Shown: positions 48,798 to 57,897, counted from the stretch's first letter. The stretch: 64,000 nucleotides of DNA from Elusimicrobiales bacterium (GCA_041651175.1 JBAZJT010000013.1:1-64000); one strand, 5' to 3'. A program made the numbers and translations. Notes: generated by a model not told the origin, from the sequence alone.

Positions 48798-50453
48798 ATG
48801 GTGTCTTCCAACTCAAGGATTTTTGTCAGCAGTTCTGACCTCGATTATTCGTTCCCAGGCGGGGAGGTGCTGTTTAACAATCTAAATTTTTCAATAGAGC
48901 GCGGCATTGCCGGTATCGTGGGGCCAAACGGTTCCGGGAAAAGCACTCTTTTAAAGCTCATAAGCGGTACGCTAGAGCCTTCCTGTGGCGAAATCAAAGC
49001 TAGCGGTAAAGTGTCTATACTTGGACAGGATGCCTTTGCCAATGAGGATTTGACTGTTGAGAAAATGCTGGGGGTTTCAGAAAAGCTTGATGCTTTAAGA
49101 CAGGTAGCTGGAGGCGAAGTTTCATCTGAGCTTTTTGAAATTATAAACGGGGACTGGGATATCCAGGAAACTGTTTCTAAAGCATTGGAGCGCATGGGGA
49201 TAGCTCATATCCCGCTTGGCCGTAAATTCGGCACATTAAGCGGCGGCGAAGCGATAAAAGTCCGCATCGCGGGCTTGCTTGTTTCAAAGCCGGATATATT
49301 GCTATTGGACGAACCCACAAATAATCTGGACACGGAAGGGCGACATATTCTGACCGGTTTTTTGCAATCGTGGGATAAGTGCGCGGTGGTGGTTAGCCAT
49401 GACAGGGAATTGCTCTCTATCGCAGACAAAATATTTGAACTGTCCAATCGCGGGCTTGCAGCCTATGGCGGCAACTATGAGTTTTACGTTGCCGCAAGGC
49501 AGGAAGAGGATAATGCGCTTGAACGAAGGATAACTTCCGCCCGCGAGGAAGTAAAACGCGAGAAGCGCGAAATGCGCGAAAGCCTTGAGCGGCAGTCTCA
49601 CCGCATGGCTGGCGGCAAAAAGCGGGCCAAGAAAAGCGGTATGCCTAAAGTATTGATTGACGCGCGCAAAAGACGAGCGCAGGAAACCTTGGGGAAAGCC
49701 AATATTTTACATGCGGCCATAGCCGCTGCAGCCGGGCAAAAACTCCAATCAGCCCGTTCATTGATAAGAGAACGCAATACCATCAATGTGGATATGCCGC
49801 AAACAGAAGTTCCTAATGGGAAATCACTTGTAGAAGCAAAAGAACTTAACTTCCGATATCCGCAAGGCAGCGCGTTCCTGTTCAACGAGCCGTTGAGCTT
49901 CTCCATTGCCGGTCCGGAGCGGTTGTCCATAACAGGTCCCAACGGCTCCGGCAAGAGCACGTTGCTCAAGCTGATTTTGGCTTCGCGCAAGCCCGCTGAT
50001 ATACACGGAGAAATCTCCGGCGCGTTGTCGGTAAAAACCGCGAAAATCGCTTATCTGGACCAGAAACTGAATTTATTGCGCAATGACTTGACATTGCTGG
50101 AAAACATAACGTTGTTTGCCCCAGACATGCGGGAATCGGACAAACGGTTAAGACTGGCACGATTTCTATTCCGTGAGCAAGAAGCAGGCCGAAAAGCGGA
50201 AACATTCAGCGGTGGCGAGAAAATAAGAGCCGCGCTGGCCTGCGTCCTCTCGGCGGCGGAGCCTCCGCATATACTCATGCTGGATGAACCGACGAATAAT
50301 TTGGACATTGACAGCATTGAAAGGTTGGAAAGCGCGCTGGCGAATTACAAGGGCGCGTTAATTGTTGTATCACACGACGAAAAATTCCTTGAAAACCTTG
50401 GCGTAATGCGGCGGATTCCCGTTCTGGCAACAAAAAAACAGGACTTCAGCTAA
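48798..50453 (+). CDS. ABC-F family ATPase (duplicated ATPase, ribosome-associated type)
   Basis: A 551-residue soluble protein with two ABC domains and no membrane segment. Walker A motifs are GPNGSGKST in both halves, signatures LSGGEAIKVRIA and FSGGEKIRAALA, and Walker B ILLLDEPTNNLD and ILMLDEPTNNLD, each followed by VVSHD. The linker of about 90 residues is very basic and helical (REEVKREKREMRESLERQS), as in ABC-F proteins that enter the ribosomal E site. It could be a translation factor or an antibiotic-resistance protein. The gene is AT-richer than its neighbours, has a strong TAGGAGA site and stands alone, suggesting horizontal acquisition. Confidence 0.88.
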   Translation: MVSSNSRIFVSSSDLDYSFPGGEVLFNNLNFSIERGIAGIVGPNGSGKSTLLKLISGTLEPSCGEIKASGKVSILGQDAFANEDLTVEKMLGVSEKLDALRQVAGGEVSSELFEIINGDWDIQETVSKALERMGIAHIPLGRKFGTLSGGEAIKVRIAGLLVSKPDILLLDEPTNNLDTEGRHILTGFLQSWDKCAVVVSHDRELLSIADKIFELSNRGLAAYGGNYEFYVAARQEEDNALERRITSAREEVKREKREMRESLERQSHRMAGGKKRAKKSGMPKVLIDARKRRAQETLGKANILHAAIAAAAGQKLQSARSLIRERNTINVDMPQTEVPNGKSLVEAKELNFRYPQGSAFLFNEPLSFSIAGPERLSITGPNGSGKSTLLKLILASRKPADIHGEISGALSVKTAKIAYLDQKLNLLRNDLTLLENITLFAPDMRESDKRLRLARFLFREQEAGRKAETFSGGEKIRAALACVLSAAEPPHILMLDEPTNNLDIDSIERLESALANYKGALIVVSHDEKFLENLGVMRRIPVLATKKQDFS

Positions 50454-50499
50454 TGCTCGCCGTTGGGATAAATCATGCTGTCCCCGGAATTACAGAACC

Positions 50500-50706
50500 C
50501 TATGCTTTATTCTCCGGCTCAAGCGGCATCACAAAATAGGCCAGCAGATACGACAAACCGAACGGCGCAAAGCCTGTGCAGACAAGCAGCACCAGAAAAA
50601 TCAGCCGGAACAACGTTGCGTCTTTACCGAAATACTCCGCCAGCCCTCCGCAAATGCCAAGCACCGTGCGGTTTGTTCTTGACCTGTAGAGTTTTTTCTC
50701 TTCCAT
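50500..50706 (-). CDS. PspC-domain small membrane protein
   Basis: A 68-residue protein beginning MEEKKLYRSRTNRTVLGICG, followed by GGLAEYFGKDATLFRLIFLV and a second hydrophobic segment. This is the complete PspC domain, an amphipathic N-terminus and two short membrane stretches. PspC-like proteins take part in envelope stress responses, but stand-alone copies are often of unknown role. AAGGAGG precedes the ATG. No other psp gene is near. Confidence 0.88.
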   Translation of the reverse strand: MEEKKLYRSRTNRTVLGICGGLAEYFGKDATLFRLIFLVLLVCTGFAPFGLSYLLAYFVMPLEPENKA

Positions 50707-50807
50707 AAATCCTCCTTAAGTTCGCCGTTATTATGAATACGGCGTTCCTGGCGCAACGGTTGCATTATAATCCGTGTCCGGGATGGAGGAGCCCCTGCGG
50801 TAAAAAT

Positions 50808-50878
50808 CTCCCGGGCATGGATTCGAACCATGAATAACGCCTTCAAAGGGCGCTGTGTTACCGTTACACCACCCGGGA
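50808..50878 (-). tRNA. tRNA-Gln (anticodon UUG)
   Basis: On the reverse strand the 71 nt fold into a complete cloverleaf: acceptor TCCCGGG/CCCGGGA, D stem GTGT/ACAC, anticodon stem GCGCC/GGCGT with loop CTTTGAA (anticodon TTG), and T stem CATGG/CCATG with loop TTCGAAT. The discriminator is G. CCA is not encoded and must be added post-transcriptionally. Confidence 0.95.
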
Positions 50879-50938
50879 ACAGCGACGGCCCCGCGCTGGC
50901 GCGGAGCCATCGTCAACCGATATTCTAGATTTTCGCCG

Positions 50939-51265
50939 CTATAGATTGCAACGCCGGTCCGATGCCGGAGCATCGGCGTCCCGGTCGGCTTCCTGCGGCT
51001 GGGGAGGGCCTTTTTTCAACTCCTGCTCGTAGGCCTTGAGGATATTTTCTTCCAGATACTGGCGGAATTCCTGAGTGATGGGATGAACCATGTCCTTGTG
51101 CGTTCCGTCCGGCAGCTTGCGCGAGGGCATGCACAAAAAAACCCCTTTTACCCCCTGCACTACTTTCATATTCCGCACAACGAAACAATTGTCAAACGTA
51201 ACGCTGGCGAAAGCCTTCAGCCGCTCCTCATTCATCATGTGGATGCGGATTTCGCTTATCTGCAT
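50939..51265 (-). CDS. spoVG: SpoVG-family RNA/DNA-binding regulator
   Basis: A 108-residue protein with the full SpoVG core: MQISEIRIHMMNEERLKAFA, VTFDNCFVVRNMKVVQG, VFLCMPSRKLPDGTHKD and the HPITQEFRQYLEENIL helix. A short charged tail follows. SpoVG is a small nucleic-acid-binding regulator also found in non-sporulating bacteria. The start is the ATG with GGGGGGAA upstream; it lies inside the 3-prime end of ispE (38-base overlap), so the two are translationally linked. ispE and spoVG are also near each other in Firmicutes. Confidence 0.92.
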   Translation of the reverse strand: MQISEIRIHMMNEERLKAFASVTFDNCFVVRNMKVVQGVKGVFLCMPSRKLPDGTHKDMVHPITQEFRQYLEENILKAYEQELKKGPPQPQEADRDADAPASDRRCNL

Positions 51266-52160
51266 ATTCCCCCCGTAGGAACTTGACAGCGTAGGCGGCG
51301 GCGCGTCCCCCCGCGACAGCCGCCGCAATGCGCTTTGATTGCGCGGCAGTATCGCTTATCGCGAACACGCAGGACCCCGAACCTGACATCAGCACCGCTT
51401 TCGCTCCGTGTGCAGCCAGCTCCGCGCGAATGTCGCGGACCGCTTTGTAACGCGGCAAAACCGGCTGTTCCAGCCTGTTGAAAAGCAAAGAAATCCAGTT
51501 ATCAGAAGCCGCCCCCCCTTCCAACATCCTCTTAAGTTTATAAAGCGAAAGAAGCCTTGTCAAGACTTCCGTACGCGGGGCGGGGCGCAGCGCGCGGTAT
51601 GCATCCGCAGTGGAAACCGGCACTCCGGGATACACAACCGTTAGATAAGGAAGCCGCCCGCGCGCGGGCAGGGGTTTAAGCCTGTCGCCAATCCCCGTGC
51701 CGACGAGGAAAGCCTCCTCCCGCAGAAACACCGGCACATCCGCGCCCAGGCCGCGCGCAATGGCGGACAGACGCCTGTTCTCCCACGGGCGGGTGGTTAT
51801 GCCAAACAGCCGGCACATGCCCTTTATCACCGCCGCCGCGTCCGAGGAGCCGCCCCCCAGCCCCGCGCCGATCGGGATATTCTTTTCCAACGTGATGGTT
51901 GTACAGCCGTTTATTCCGAACTCTTCGCGGACGGCTTTTTCCGCGCGCAATGCCAGGTTGTCCGCCCCTGCGGAAAGCGGGCAGGGGGTGCGGTTTATAA
52001 GCCGGAAACCCGGTTTGCCGGATTTGGCGATGGTTATTTTATCCGCCAGCGAGATTTTAGCGAACAAAGTGGCGATGTTGTGATAGCCGTCCGGCCTTTT
52101 GCCGGTGATTTCCAGAAACAGGTTTATTTTGGCCGGAGCGGCCAGTGTGATTTTACGCAT
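51228..52160 (-). CDS. ispE: 4-diphosphocytidyl-2-C-methyl-D-erythritol kinase
   Basis: A 310-residue GHMP kinase of the MEP isoprenoid pathway, phosphorylating the 2-hydroxyl of CDP-methylerythritol. The N-terminal APAKINLFLEITGKRPDGYH binds substrate, the ATP loop is PIGAGLGGGSSDAAAV, and the third motif is AVLMSGSGSCVFAI. All GHMP landmarks and the usual length are present. A promoter with a -10 six bases before the ATG is visible, so the mRNA is probably leaderless. The spoVG gene starts inside its end. Confidence 0.95.
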   Translation of the reverse strand: MRKITLAAPAKINLFLEITGKRPDGYHNIATLFAKISLADKITIAKSGKPGFRLINRTPCPLSAGADNLALRAEKAVREEFGINGCTTITLEKNIPIGAGLGGGSSDAAAVIKGMCRLFGITTRPWENRRLSAIARGLGADVPVFLREEAFLVGTGIGDRLKPLPARGRLPYLTVVYPGVPVSTADAYRALRPAPRTEVLTRLLSLYKLKRMLEGGAASDNWISLLFNRLEQPVLPRYKAVRDIRAELAAHGAKAVLMSGSGSCVFAISDTAAQSKRIAAAVAGGRAAAYAVKFLRGEYADKRNPHPHDE

Positions 52161-52166
52161 TCATAT

Positions 52167-52195
52167 ATTCTAAAACACGCGGCGGCGTTTTGCAA
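52167..52195 (-). promoter_or_regulatory. ispE promoter with -10 exactly 6 nt before ATG
   Basis: On the reverse strand TTGCAA (52190-52195), a 17-base spacer and TAGAAT (52167-52172) are followed by six bases and the ATG at 52160. This is the best-formed leaderless promoter in the window. There is no ribosome binding site. Confidence 0.65.
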
Positions 52196-52226
52196 AACTC
52201 CGTCAAATGTTTTAGAGTTGTCTTTA

Positions 52227-53912
52227 ATGAAAATATTCATCTATGCAGTCCTGGCGATGTGTTTGGGCGTCGCCATCGGGTTTTATGCCGGCAAACGCAC
52301 CCGCCCCCCCGCGCCGGAGGCGGTAACCCCGCCGGACGAGCTGTCGCTTACCGTTTCCAGTTCGGCCTCGGCGACGCAGTACCGCACGCTGTCGGAGATA
52401 TACGCGCAGATAATGCAGGGCAGCCACAACGAGGCGGTGGAAGTGGTGGTCCAACGCCCCGCCGAAAAGGGCAACCCGCACGCGCAGTATCTGATGGGCG
52501 ATTTGTATTACAACGGCTACGGCACGCAGAAGGATTTCTCCGTCGCCGCCAAATGGTTTGAAAAAGCCGCCAAAAGCGGCTATGCCAAGGCGCAAACGTT
52601 TTTCGGCATGATGAACGAGCGCGGCGACGGCATGCCCGTAAACGAGGGCACCGCGCTCAACTGGTACAAGCAGGCCGCCGGCAAGGGCGAGCCGCTGGCG
52701 CAGAACATCATCGCCGTCAAAAAGGAAACCGGCCAGCTCGGTGAGAAAAATTCCTCCGAAGCCGTGGAGCTTATGCAGAAAGGCTCCGAGCAGGGCGACG
52801 TGCGCAGCCAGGTGAACCTGGGCATAATGTACGAGCGCGGCAACGGCGTCAAGCGCAATTACAAAGAGGCGGTGAAGTGGTACACCAAGGCCGCCAAGCA
52901 GGAAGATTCCACCGCGCAGCTTTATCTAGGGCTTATGTACGAGCAGGGCCGCGGCGTGCGCAAAAACGTGGCCACCGCCGCCAAATGGTACCGCAAAGCC
53001 GCCGAACAGAACGACCCGCAGGCGCAGAACAACCTCGGCGCGCTGTATGAAAGCGGCAGGGGCGTGCGGCAGAGCTTTATAGAGGCTTTCAAATGGTATC
53101 TCAAAGCCGCCGAGCATGGCGACCCCAAAGGCCAGACCAACATAGGCGTTCTTTACGAGAACGGAACCGGCGTGGCCCAGGACAAGGACGAGGCGCTCAA
53201 GTGGTACAAAAAAGCCGCCGATTCCGGCTATGGCCGCGCGGAGGTTTATCTCGGCATTCACGAGGAGACGCGCAACCTGAAGGAAGCCATGTCCTGGTAC
53301 GAAAAAGCCTCCGCCCACGGCAACGCTCAGGCGATGAACAATCTGGCCGCCATATATCTGGAAGGCCGGGGCGGCGTTCCGCGCAATTTCAACAAGGCGC
53401 GTGCGCTGCTTGAGCGCGCCGCCCGCAAAGGCTTTGCCAAGGCGCAGGCTAATCTGGGACAGATGTACGAGAAAGGCGCGGGAATGCCCAAAAACCAGAA
53501 AAAAGCCGCTTTCTGGTACGAAAAAGCCGCCGAGCAGGGCAATGCGCGCTGCGCCATCCGCCTTGCGGACATGCACATGGAAGGCAAAGGCCTGCCCAAG
53601 GATTACATGAAAGCCTACGAAATACTCTATCCGATAGCGGAAAACTCCGGTCCCAATTCCCAGGAGGCCGCGCAGATAATAGACCTGCTGCAATCCAAAT
53701 TGAACCCCAAGCAAATGGCCGAGGCCGGCAAGCGGTTCAAGCCGCTCCAGATAAGCAGGGCGGCAGAGCCGCCTACCCCCGCGCAGATGGCGGAGGAGCC
53801 GCCGGAAAAAGATTCCAAGCCGGATAACGCCGCTTCCATGAATGTGCGGCAGGATTCCAATAATCAGCAGGACGCCGGAGAGGACGAGGAAGACGGAGAA
53901 GACGAGGAATGA
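52227..53912 (+). CDS. Sel1-repeat (SLR) protein, membrane-anchored
   Basis: A 561-residue protein. An N-terminal helix (MKIFIYAVLAMCLGVAIGFY) anchors it, with the rest probably periplasmic. From about residue 95 to 490 there are about 11 Sel1-like repeats of 36 residues with the pattern AQxxLGxMYExGxGVxxNxxEAxKWYxKAAExG. Repeats 3 and 8 are degenerate. The tail is disordered and ends in an acidic run (GEDEEDGEDEE). Sel1 proteins scaffold protein complexes. tex starts 4 bases before its stop. TAGAGT, a poor -10, ends 8 bases before the ATG. Confidence 0.9.
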   Translation: MKIFIYAVLAMCLGVAIGFYAGKRTRPPAPEAVTPPDELSLTVSSSASATQYRTLSEIYAQIMQGSHNEAVEVVVQRPAEKGNPHAQYLMGDLYYNGYGTQKDFSVAAKWFEKAAKSGYAKAQTFFGMMNERGDGMPVNEGTALNWYKQAAGKGEPLAQNIIAVKKETGQLGEKNSSEAVELMQKGSEQGDVRSQVNLGIMYERGNGVKRNYKEAVKWYTKAAKQEDSTAQLYLGLMYEQGRGVRKNVATAAKWYRKAAEQNDPQAQNNLGALYESGRGVRQSFIEAFKWYLKAAEHGDPKGQTNIGVLYENGTGVAQDKDEALKWYKKAADSGYGRAEVYLGIHEETRNLKEAMSWYEKASAHGNAQAMNNLAAIYLEGRGGVPRNFNKARALLERAARKGFAKAQANLGQMYEKGAGMPKNQKKAAFWYEKAAEQGNARCAIRLADMHMEGKGLPKDYMKAYEILYPIAENSGPNSQEAAQIIDLLQSKLNPKQMAEAGKRFKPLQISRAAEPPTPAQMAEEPPEKDSKPDNAASMNVRQDSNNQQDAGEDEEDGEDEE

Positions 53913-56170
53913 AATCATACGCCGGGCAAATAGCCCTGGAACTGAACAAGCCGCAGCATCATGTCGCCGCCGCGCTGGAACTGCTTGAGGGCGGGGCCAC
54001 GGTGCCCTTCATATCGCGCTACCGCAAGGAAGTAACGGGAAACCTGGACGAGGTCGCCGTCGCTGCCGTGCGGGACCGCAGCCAGCAGCTTAAAGCGCTG
54101 GACGAACGGCGTGAGGCCGTAATCAAATCGCTTTCCGAAAGAAACCTTCTCACCGACGAGCTGAAAAAATCGGTGCTGGAGGCGCAGACTCTCTGCGCGC
54201 TGGAGGATATTTACCTGCCCTACCGGCCAAAGCGGCGCACGCGCGGCTCAATCGCGCGCGAAAAAGGGCTGGAGCCGCTGGCTGCGGCGCTTATGACGCA
54301 GCAGGACGGCGCCCCGGCGGCCATGGCCAAATCCTATCTCAGCGCGGAAAAGGCGGTGAACACGGCGGAGGAGGCTCTGTCCGGCGCGCGTGACATCATC
54401 GCCGAAAACATCAGCGAGGACGCCGCCGCGCGCAGCCGGCTGCGCGAGCTGTTCCTGAAAAAATCCGTTTTCACCTCAAAAGTCCTCAAAGGCAAGGAAG
54501 AGGCCGGCGCGAAATTCAAGGATTATTTTGAATGGAGCGAGCCGGTCCATTCCGCCCCGTCGCACCGCATTCTTGCCATGCGCCGGGGGGAAAGCGAGGG
54601 ATTTCTTATTTTCCGCGCGCAGGCCCCGCGCGAGGAGGCCCTGGATATATTGGAGGGCATGTTCCTCAAAAACGCGACCCCCTGCGCCGCGCAGGTCAGG
54701 ACCGCGCTGGCCGACGGCTACGACAGGCTGCTTTCAGTATCCATGGAAACCGAAGTCCGCCTGGAAACCAAAAAGCGCGCCGACAGGCAGGCCATAGCCG
54801 TTTTCGCGCGCAATCTGCGCGAAATACTGATGGCCCCGCCGCTGGGCAGAAAAACCGTTCTGGCGCTGGACCCCGGCTACCGCACCGGCTGCAAGCTGGT
54901 CTGCCTGGACAGGCAGGGCGGGCTTTTGTGCAACGACACGATTTTTCCGCACCACTCCGAGGGGCGCGTCGCCGAGGCCGCCGCCAAAGTGCGCGAGCTT
55001 TGCCGCCGCCACAATGTGGAGGCCATAGCGGTCGGCAACGGCACCGCCGGCAGGGAGACGGAGGATTTCGTCCGTTCGCTGAATCTGGATATTCCGGTGG
55101 TGATGGTAAACGAAAGCGGCGCGTCGGTCTATTCCGCCTCCGAGACGGCGCGCGCGGAATTTCCGGCCCATGACGTGACCGTGCGCGGCTCCGTCTCCAT
55201 AGGGCGGCGGCTGATGGACCCGCTGGCCGAGCTTGTCAAAATAGAACCCAAATCCATAGGCGTGGGCCAGTACCAGCACGACGTGGACCAGGCCGAGCTT
55301 AAGCAGAGCCTGGACGACACCGTGGTTTCCTGCGTAAACAACGTGGGCGTGGAGGCCAACACCGCCAGCAGGGAGCTGCTCTCCTACGTTTCCGGGCTGG
55401 GGCCGGCGCTGGCAAAAAGCGTCGTGGACTACCGCGCGCAGAACGGCGCGTTCAAAACCCGGCAGGAGCTTAAAAAAGTCCCGCGCCTGGGACCGAAGGC
55501 TTTTGAACAATGCGCCGGATTTCTGCGCATACGCGGCGGCGGAAATCCGCTGGATTCCAGCGCGGTGCACCCGGAACGTTACCCCGTGGTGGAGCGCATG
55601 GCCGCAGACCTTGGCTGTTCTGTATCGGATTTGATTGGCGACGCCGCCCGCCGCGCCGCAGTGGACATTGCGAAATACGTCTCCGCCGAGGCCGGCCTGC
55701 CTACGTTGAAAGACATCATGGCAGAGCTTGCCAAACCGGGCCGCGACCCGCGCGAGAAGTTTGAAATTTTCCGCTTCGCGGACATTTCAAAAATAGAGGA
55801 CGTAAAGCCCGGCGCGAAGCTGCCGGGCATTGTCACCAATGTGGCCGCCTTCGGCGCTTTTGTGGACATAGGCGTGCATCAGGACGGGCTGGCGCATATA
55901 AGCGAGCTGTCGGACAATTTCGTAAAAGACGCCAACGCCGTGGTCAAGGCGGGCCAGAAGGTTACGGTAACAGTGCTGGATGTGGATTTGCCGAGACGGA
56001 GAATCTCCCTGTCCATGAAAACCAATCCGACAATCGGCGCGCGCGCCAGCCGCCCGGCGCAGGAAAACCCGCAGGAGCGGCGCCAGCCCGCGCAGCCGCG
56101 CACCCAGGCGGAACGCCCCTCCGGCACCGCCATGAGCGACGCCTTCGCCAAGCTGCTTGGCAGGAACTGA
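53909..56170 (+). CDS. tex: Tex-family transcription accessory / S1 RNA-binding protein
   Basis: A 753-residue cytoplasmic protein with the Tex order: helical N-terminus (ATVPFISRYRKEVTGNLDEV), YqgF RNase-H-like domain (TVLALDPGYRTGCKLVCLDR, AIAVGNGTAGRETEDFVRSL), helix-hairpin-helix (QYQHDVDQAELKQSLDDTVV, VPRLGPKAFEQCAGFLRIRG) and an S1 domain (GIVTNVAAFGAFVDIGVHQD). A Gln/Pro/Arg-rich tail follows. It binds RNA and influences transcription and RNA turnover. It overlaps the Sel1 gene by 4 bases, and a bidirectional terminator follows 145 bases later. Confidence 0.95.
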   Translation: MKSYAGQIALELNKPQHHVAAALELLEGGATVPFISRYRKEVTGNLDEVAVAAVRDRSQQLKALDERREAVIKSLSERNLLTDELKKSVLEAQTLCALEDIYLPYRPKRRTRGSIAREKGLEPLAAALMTQQDGAPAAMAKSYLSAEKAVNTAEEALSGARDIIAENISEDAAARSRLRELFLKKSVFTSKVLKGKEEAGAKFKDYFEWSEPVHSAPSHRILAMRRGESEGFLIFRAQAPREEALDILEGMFLKNATPCAAQVRTALADGYDRLLSVSMETEVRLETKKRADRQAIAVFARNLREILMAPPLGRKTVLALDPGYRTGCKLVCLDRQGGLLCNDTIFPHHSEGRVAEAAAKVRELCRRHNVEAIAVGNGTAGRETEDFVRSLNLDIPVVMVNESGASVYSASETARAEFPAHDVTVRGSVSIGRRLMDPLAELVKIEPKSIGVGQYQHDVDQAELKQSLDDTVVSCVNNVGVEANTASRELLSYVSGLGPALAKSVVDYRAQNGAFKTRQELKKVPRLGPKAFEQCAGFLRIRGGGNPLDSSAVHPERYPVVERMAADLGCSVSDLIGDAARRAAVDIAKYVSAEAGLPTLKDIMAELAKPGRDPREKFEIFRFADISKIEDVKPGAKLPGIVTNVAAFGAFVDIGVHQDGLAHISELSDNFVKDANAVVKAGQKVTVTVLDVDLPRRRISLSMKTNPTIGARASRPAQENPQERRQPAQPRTQAERPSGTAMSDAFAKLLGRN

Positions 56171-56212
56171 GCCTGAAATCGCAGTTGGACAGCGGAATTC
56201 GGCGGCGGAGAG
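56171..56212. repeat. Short interspersed repeat, copy B (inverted relative to copy A)
   Basis: Read on the reverse strand, CCGAATTCCGCTGTCCAACT continuing GCGATTTCAGGC matches the repeat after the MFS gene (39117-39165) with only a few changes. It begins directly at the tex stop codon. The rest of the gap up to the terminator at 56316 holds no gene that can be supported. Confidence 0.45.
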
Positions 56213-56315
56213 CGTGACATTCCTGTGCAGAACTTTCCTCACATGCCGGACGGGTATGCCCGTCAAATTCCGCGTCGGACTGTCCGCGTCAGCCGCCGCC
56301 GGACAGAAAAGAAAA

Positions 56316-56340
56316 CCCCGCGCCGTTTGGCGGCGCGGGG
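56316..56340. terminator. Bidirectional rho-independent terminator between tex and secG
   Basis: CCCCGCGCCG-TTTGG-CGGCGCGGGG is a perfect 10-bp stem. On the reverse strand it is followed by TTTTCTTTTCT, a good T-tract for the gap/pgk/secG operon. On the forward strand it is followed by CGTTTGTTTT, usable for tex. Confidence 0.85.
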
Positions 56341-56357
56341 CGTTTGTTTTGCTACAG

Positions 56358-56681
56358 CTATTTAGCGGGAGCTGACGGCGCCGCGGGAGCCGCCGGCGCG
56401 GACTGAGCGGGCGGCTGCTGGAAGCGGTATTTGTTCACCACGGAGCCGGAACCCAGTCGCGTGGAGTAAAACGTCAGCAGCACTGACGTAACCGCTATCG
56501 TTACCGCGCAGCCCATGGTGAACTTCTTTATAAAGTCCATCCCGGACGAGGCGGCGAATATGGCGTCGGCGTTGCCGCCGCCGAATATCCCCGCGGCGGA
56601 GCCTTTTCCGCTCTGCAGCAGCACCGCCACTATCAGCAGAGAACACGCTATGAAATGCACCGTCAGTATCAGAGCGTTCAT
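56358..56681 (-). CDS. secG: Preprotein translocase subunit SecG
   Basis: A 107-residue protein with two membrane helices (TVHFIACSLLIVAVLLQSGK and FTMGCAVTIAVTSVLLTFYS) linked by GSAAGIFGGGNADAIFAAS, the conserved SecG loop, and an Ala/Pro-rich tail. It is the small accessory subunit of SecYEG. Its ATG shares one base with the pgk stop, making it the last gene of the glycolytic operon; a pgk-secG or tpi-secG linkage is common in bacteria. Confidence 0.93.
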   Translation of the reverse strand: MNALILTVHFIACSLLIVAVLLQSGKGSAAGIFGGGNADAIFAASSGMDFIKKFTMGCAVTIAVTSVLLTFYSTRLGSGSVVNKYRFQQPPAQSAPAAPAAPSAPAK

Positions 56682-57889
56682 CAGTTCCTCCTTGACAGCG
56701 CGGCAAGCCCGGGGAGTTCCTTGCCTTCCAGAAACTCCATGCTGGCTCCGCCGCCTGTGGAACAGTGGGTGAAGGCGGTGGTCTTCATGCCCGTCTTTTT
56801 GAGCACGGACAGGCTGTCGCCGCCGCCGATTATGGTGGTGGCGCCGTTTTTTGTGGCCTCCGCCATCGCCTTGGCGACCGCCGCGCTGCCGTTGGCGAAG
56901 GTGGGAATTTCAAATACGCCCATCGGGCCGTTCCAGAATATGGTCTTGGCCTTGCGTATATGCTCGCAGAACAGGGTTACGGTGCGCGGGCCGATATCAA
57001 GCCCCATCCAGCCTTCCGGTATGGACATGGCCTGGGTAACCTGCGCCGTAACATTGCCCTGCGGCTCCTGCGCTATCACATGGTCCGCCGGCAGCAGGCA
57101 TTCCACATGGCGGCTGTAGGCCTTGGCTATGATGTCTTTGGCTTCGCCGACGCGGTCCGGCTCCACAAGCGAGCGGCCGGTGGAGACATTTTGCGCCTGC
57201 AGGAAGGTGTAGGCCATGCCGCCGCCTATCATCAGCATGTCCACGACGTTGAGCAGGTTGTTTAGCACGAGTATTTTGTCGGACACTTTTGCGCCGCCGA
57301 TAATGGCCAGAAAAGGCCGCTGCGGATTTCTTATCGCGCGGTCAAGGTATTCCAACTCCTTTTCCACCAGAAACCCTATGCAGCCGGGCAGGAATTTGGC
57401 TATCGCCGAGGTGGAGGCATGCGCCCGGTGGACGGTGCCGAAGGCGTCCTGCACGAAAAACTCGCCGTAAGAGGCAAGCTCTTTGGCGAAAGCCTCGTCG
57501 TTTTTCTCCTCCTGCGGATGGAAGCGGAGGTTTTCCAGCAGCGCGATTTCGCCTTTTTGCGCGGCGTTGACGGCGGCTTGGGCTTCCGCGCCCACGCAGT
57601 CCTTGCCGAAATGGACTTTCGCGCCCATCAGCTTTTCCACCACCGGCGCCACGGGGGCAAGGCTGAACTCCGGCGCGGCTTTGCCCTTGGGCCTGCCCAG
57701 GTGGGCAAGCAGGGTTACGCGGCAGCCGTTTTCCAGCAGGTATTTCACCGTCGGCACGGTGGCGGTGATGCGCTTGTCGCTTTCCACCTTGCCGTCTTTT
57801 ATCGGCACATTGTAGTCAACGCGGACGACTACGTTTTTGCCTTTTATGTCGGCGTCTTTAAGCTTGGCTATTTTAAGTGTGCTGGTCAT
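56681..57889 (-). CDS. pgk: Phosphoglycerate kinase
   Basis: A 402-residue glycolytic kinase transferring phosphate from 1,3-bisphosphoglycerate to ADP. VVVRVDYNVPIKDGKV, LLAHLGRPKG, ALLENLRFHPQEEKND and AIIGGAKVSDKI are its N-domain signatures, and TIIGGGDSLSVLKK with HCSTGGGASMEFLEGKELPG forms the C-terminal nucleotide-binding part. The start is set by homology (MTSTLKIAKLKDADIKGK) with AAGGG upstream; a much longer frame would run into the preceding gene. It lies 8 bases after the cyclic-diphosphoglycerate-synthase-like gene and shares a base with secG. Confidence 0.95.
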   Translation of the reverse strand: MTSTLKIAKLKDADIKGKNVVVRVDYNVPIKDGKVESDKRITATVPTVKYLLENGCRVTLLAHLGRPKGKAAPEFSLAPVAPVVEKLMGAKVHFGKDCVGAEAQAAVNAAQKGEIALLENLRFHPQEEKNDEAFAKELASYGEFFVQDAFGTVHRAHASTSAIAKFLPGCIGFLVEKELEYLDRAIRNPQRPFLAIIGGAKVSDKILVLNNLLNVVDMLMIGGGMAYTFLQAQNVSTGRSLVEPDRVGEAKDIIAKAYSRHVECLLPADHVIAQEPQGNVTAQVTQAMSIPEGWMGLDIGPRTVTLFCEHIRKAKTIFWNGPMGVFEIPTFANGSAAVAKAMAEATKNGATTIIGGGDSLSVLKKTGMKTTAFTHCSTGGGASMEFLEGKELPGLAALSRRN

Positions 57890-57897
57890 AGTTTCCC

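Noticed and set aside
52283..53143. Reverse-strand repeat-rich frames opposite the Sel1 gene
   Set aside because: They mirror the 36-residue Sel1 repeats of the forward gene and have no independent support.
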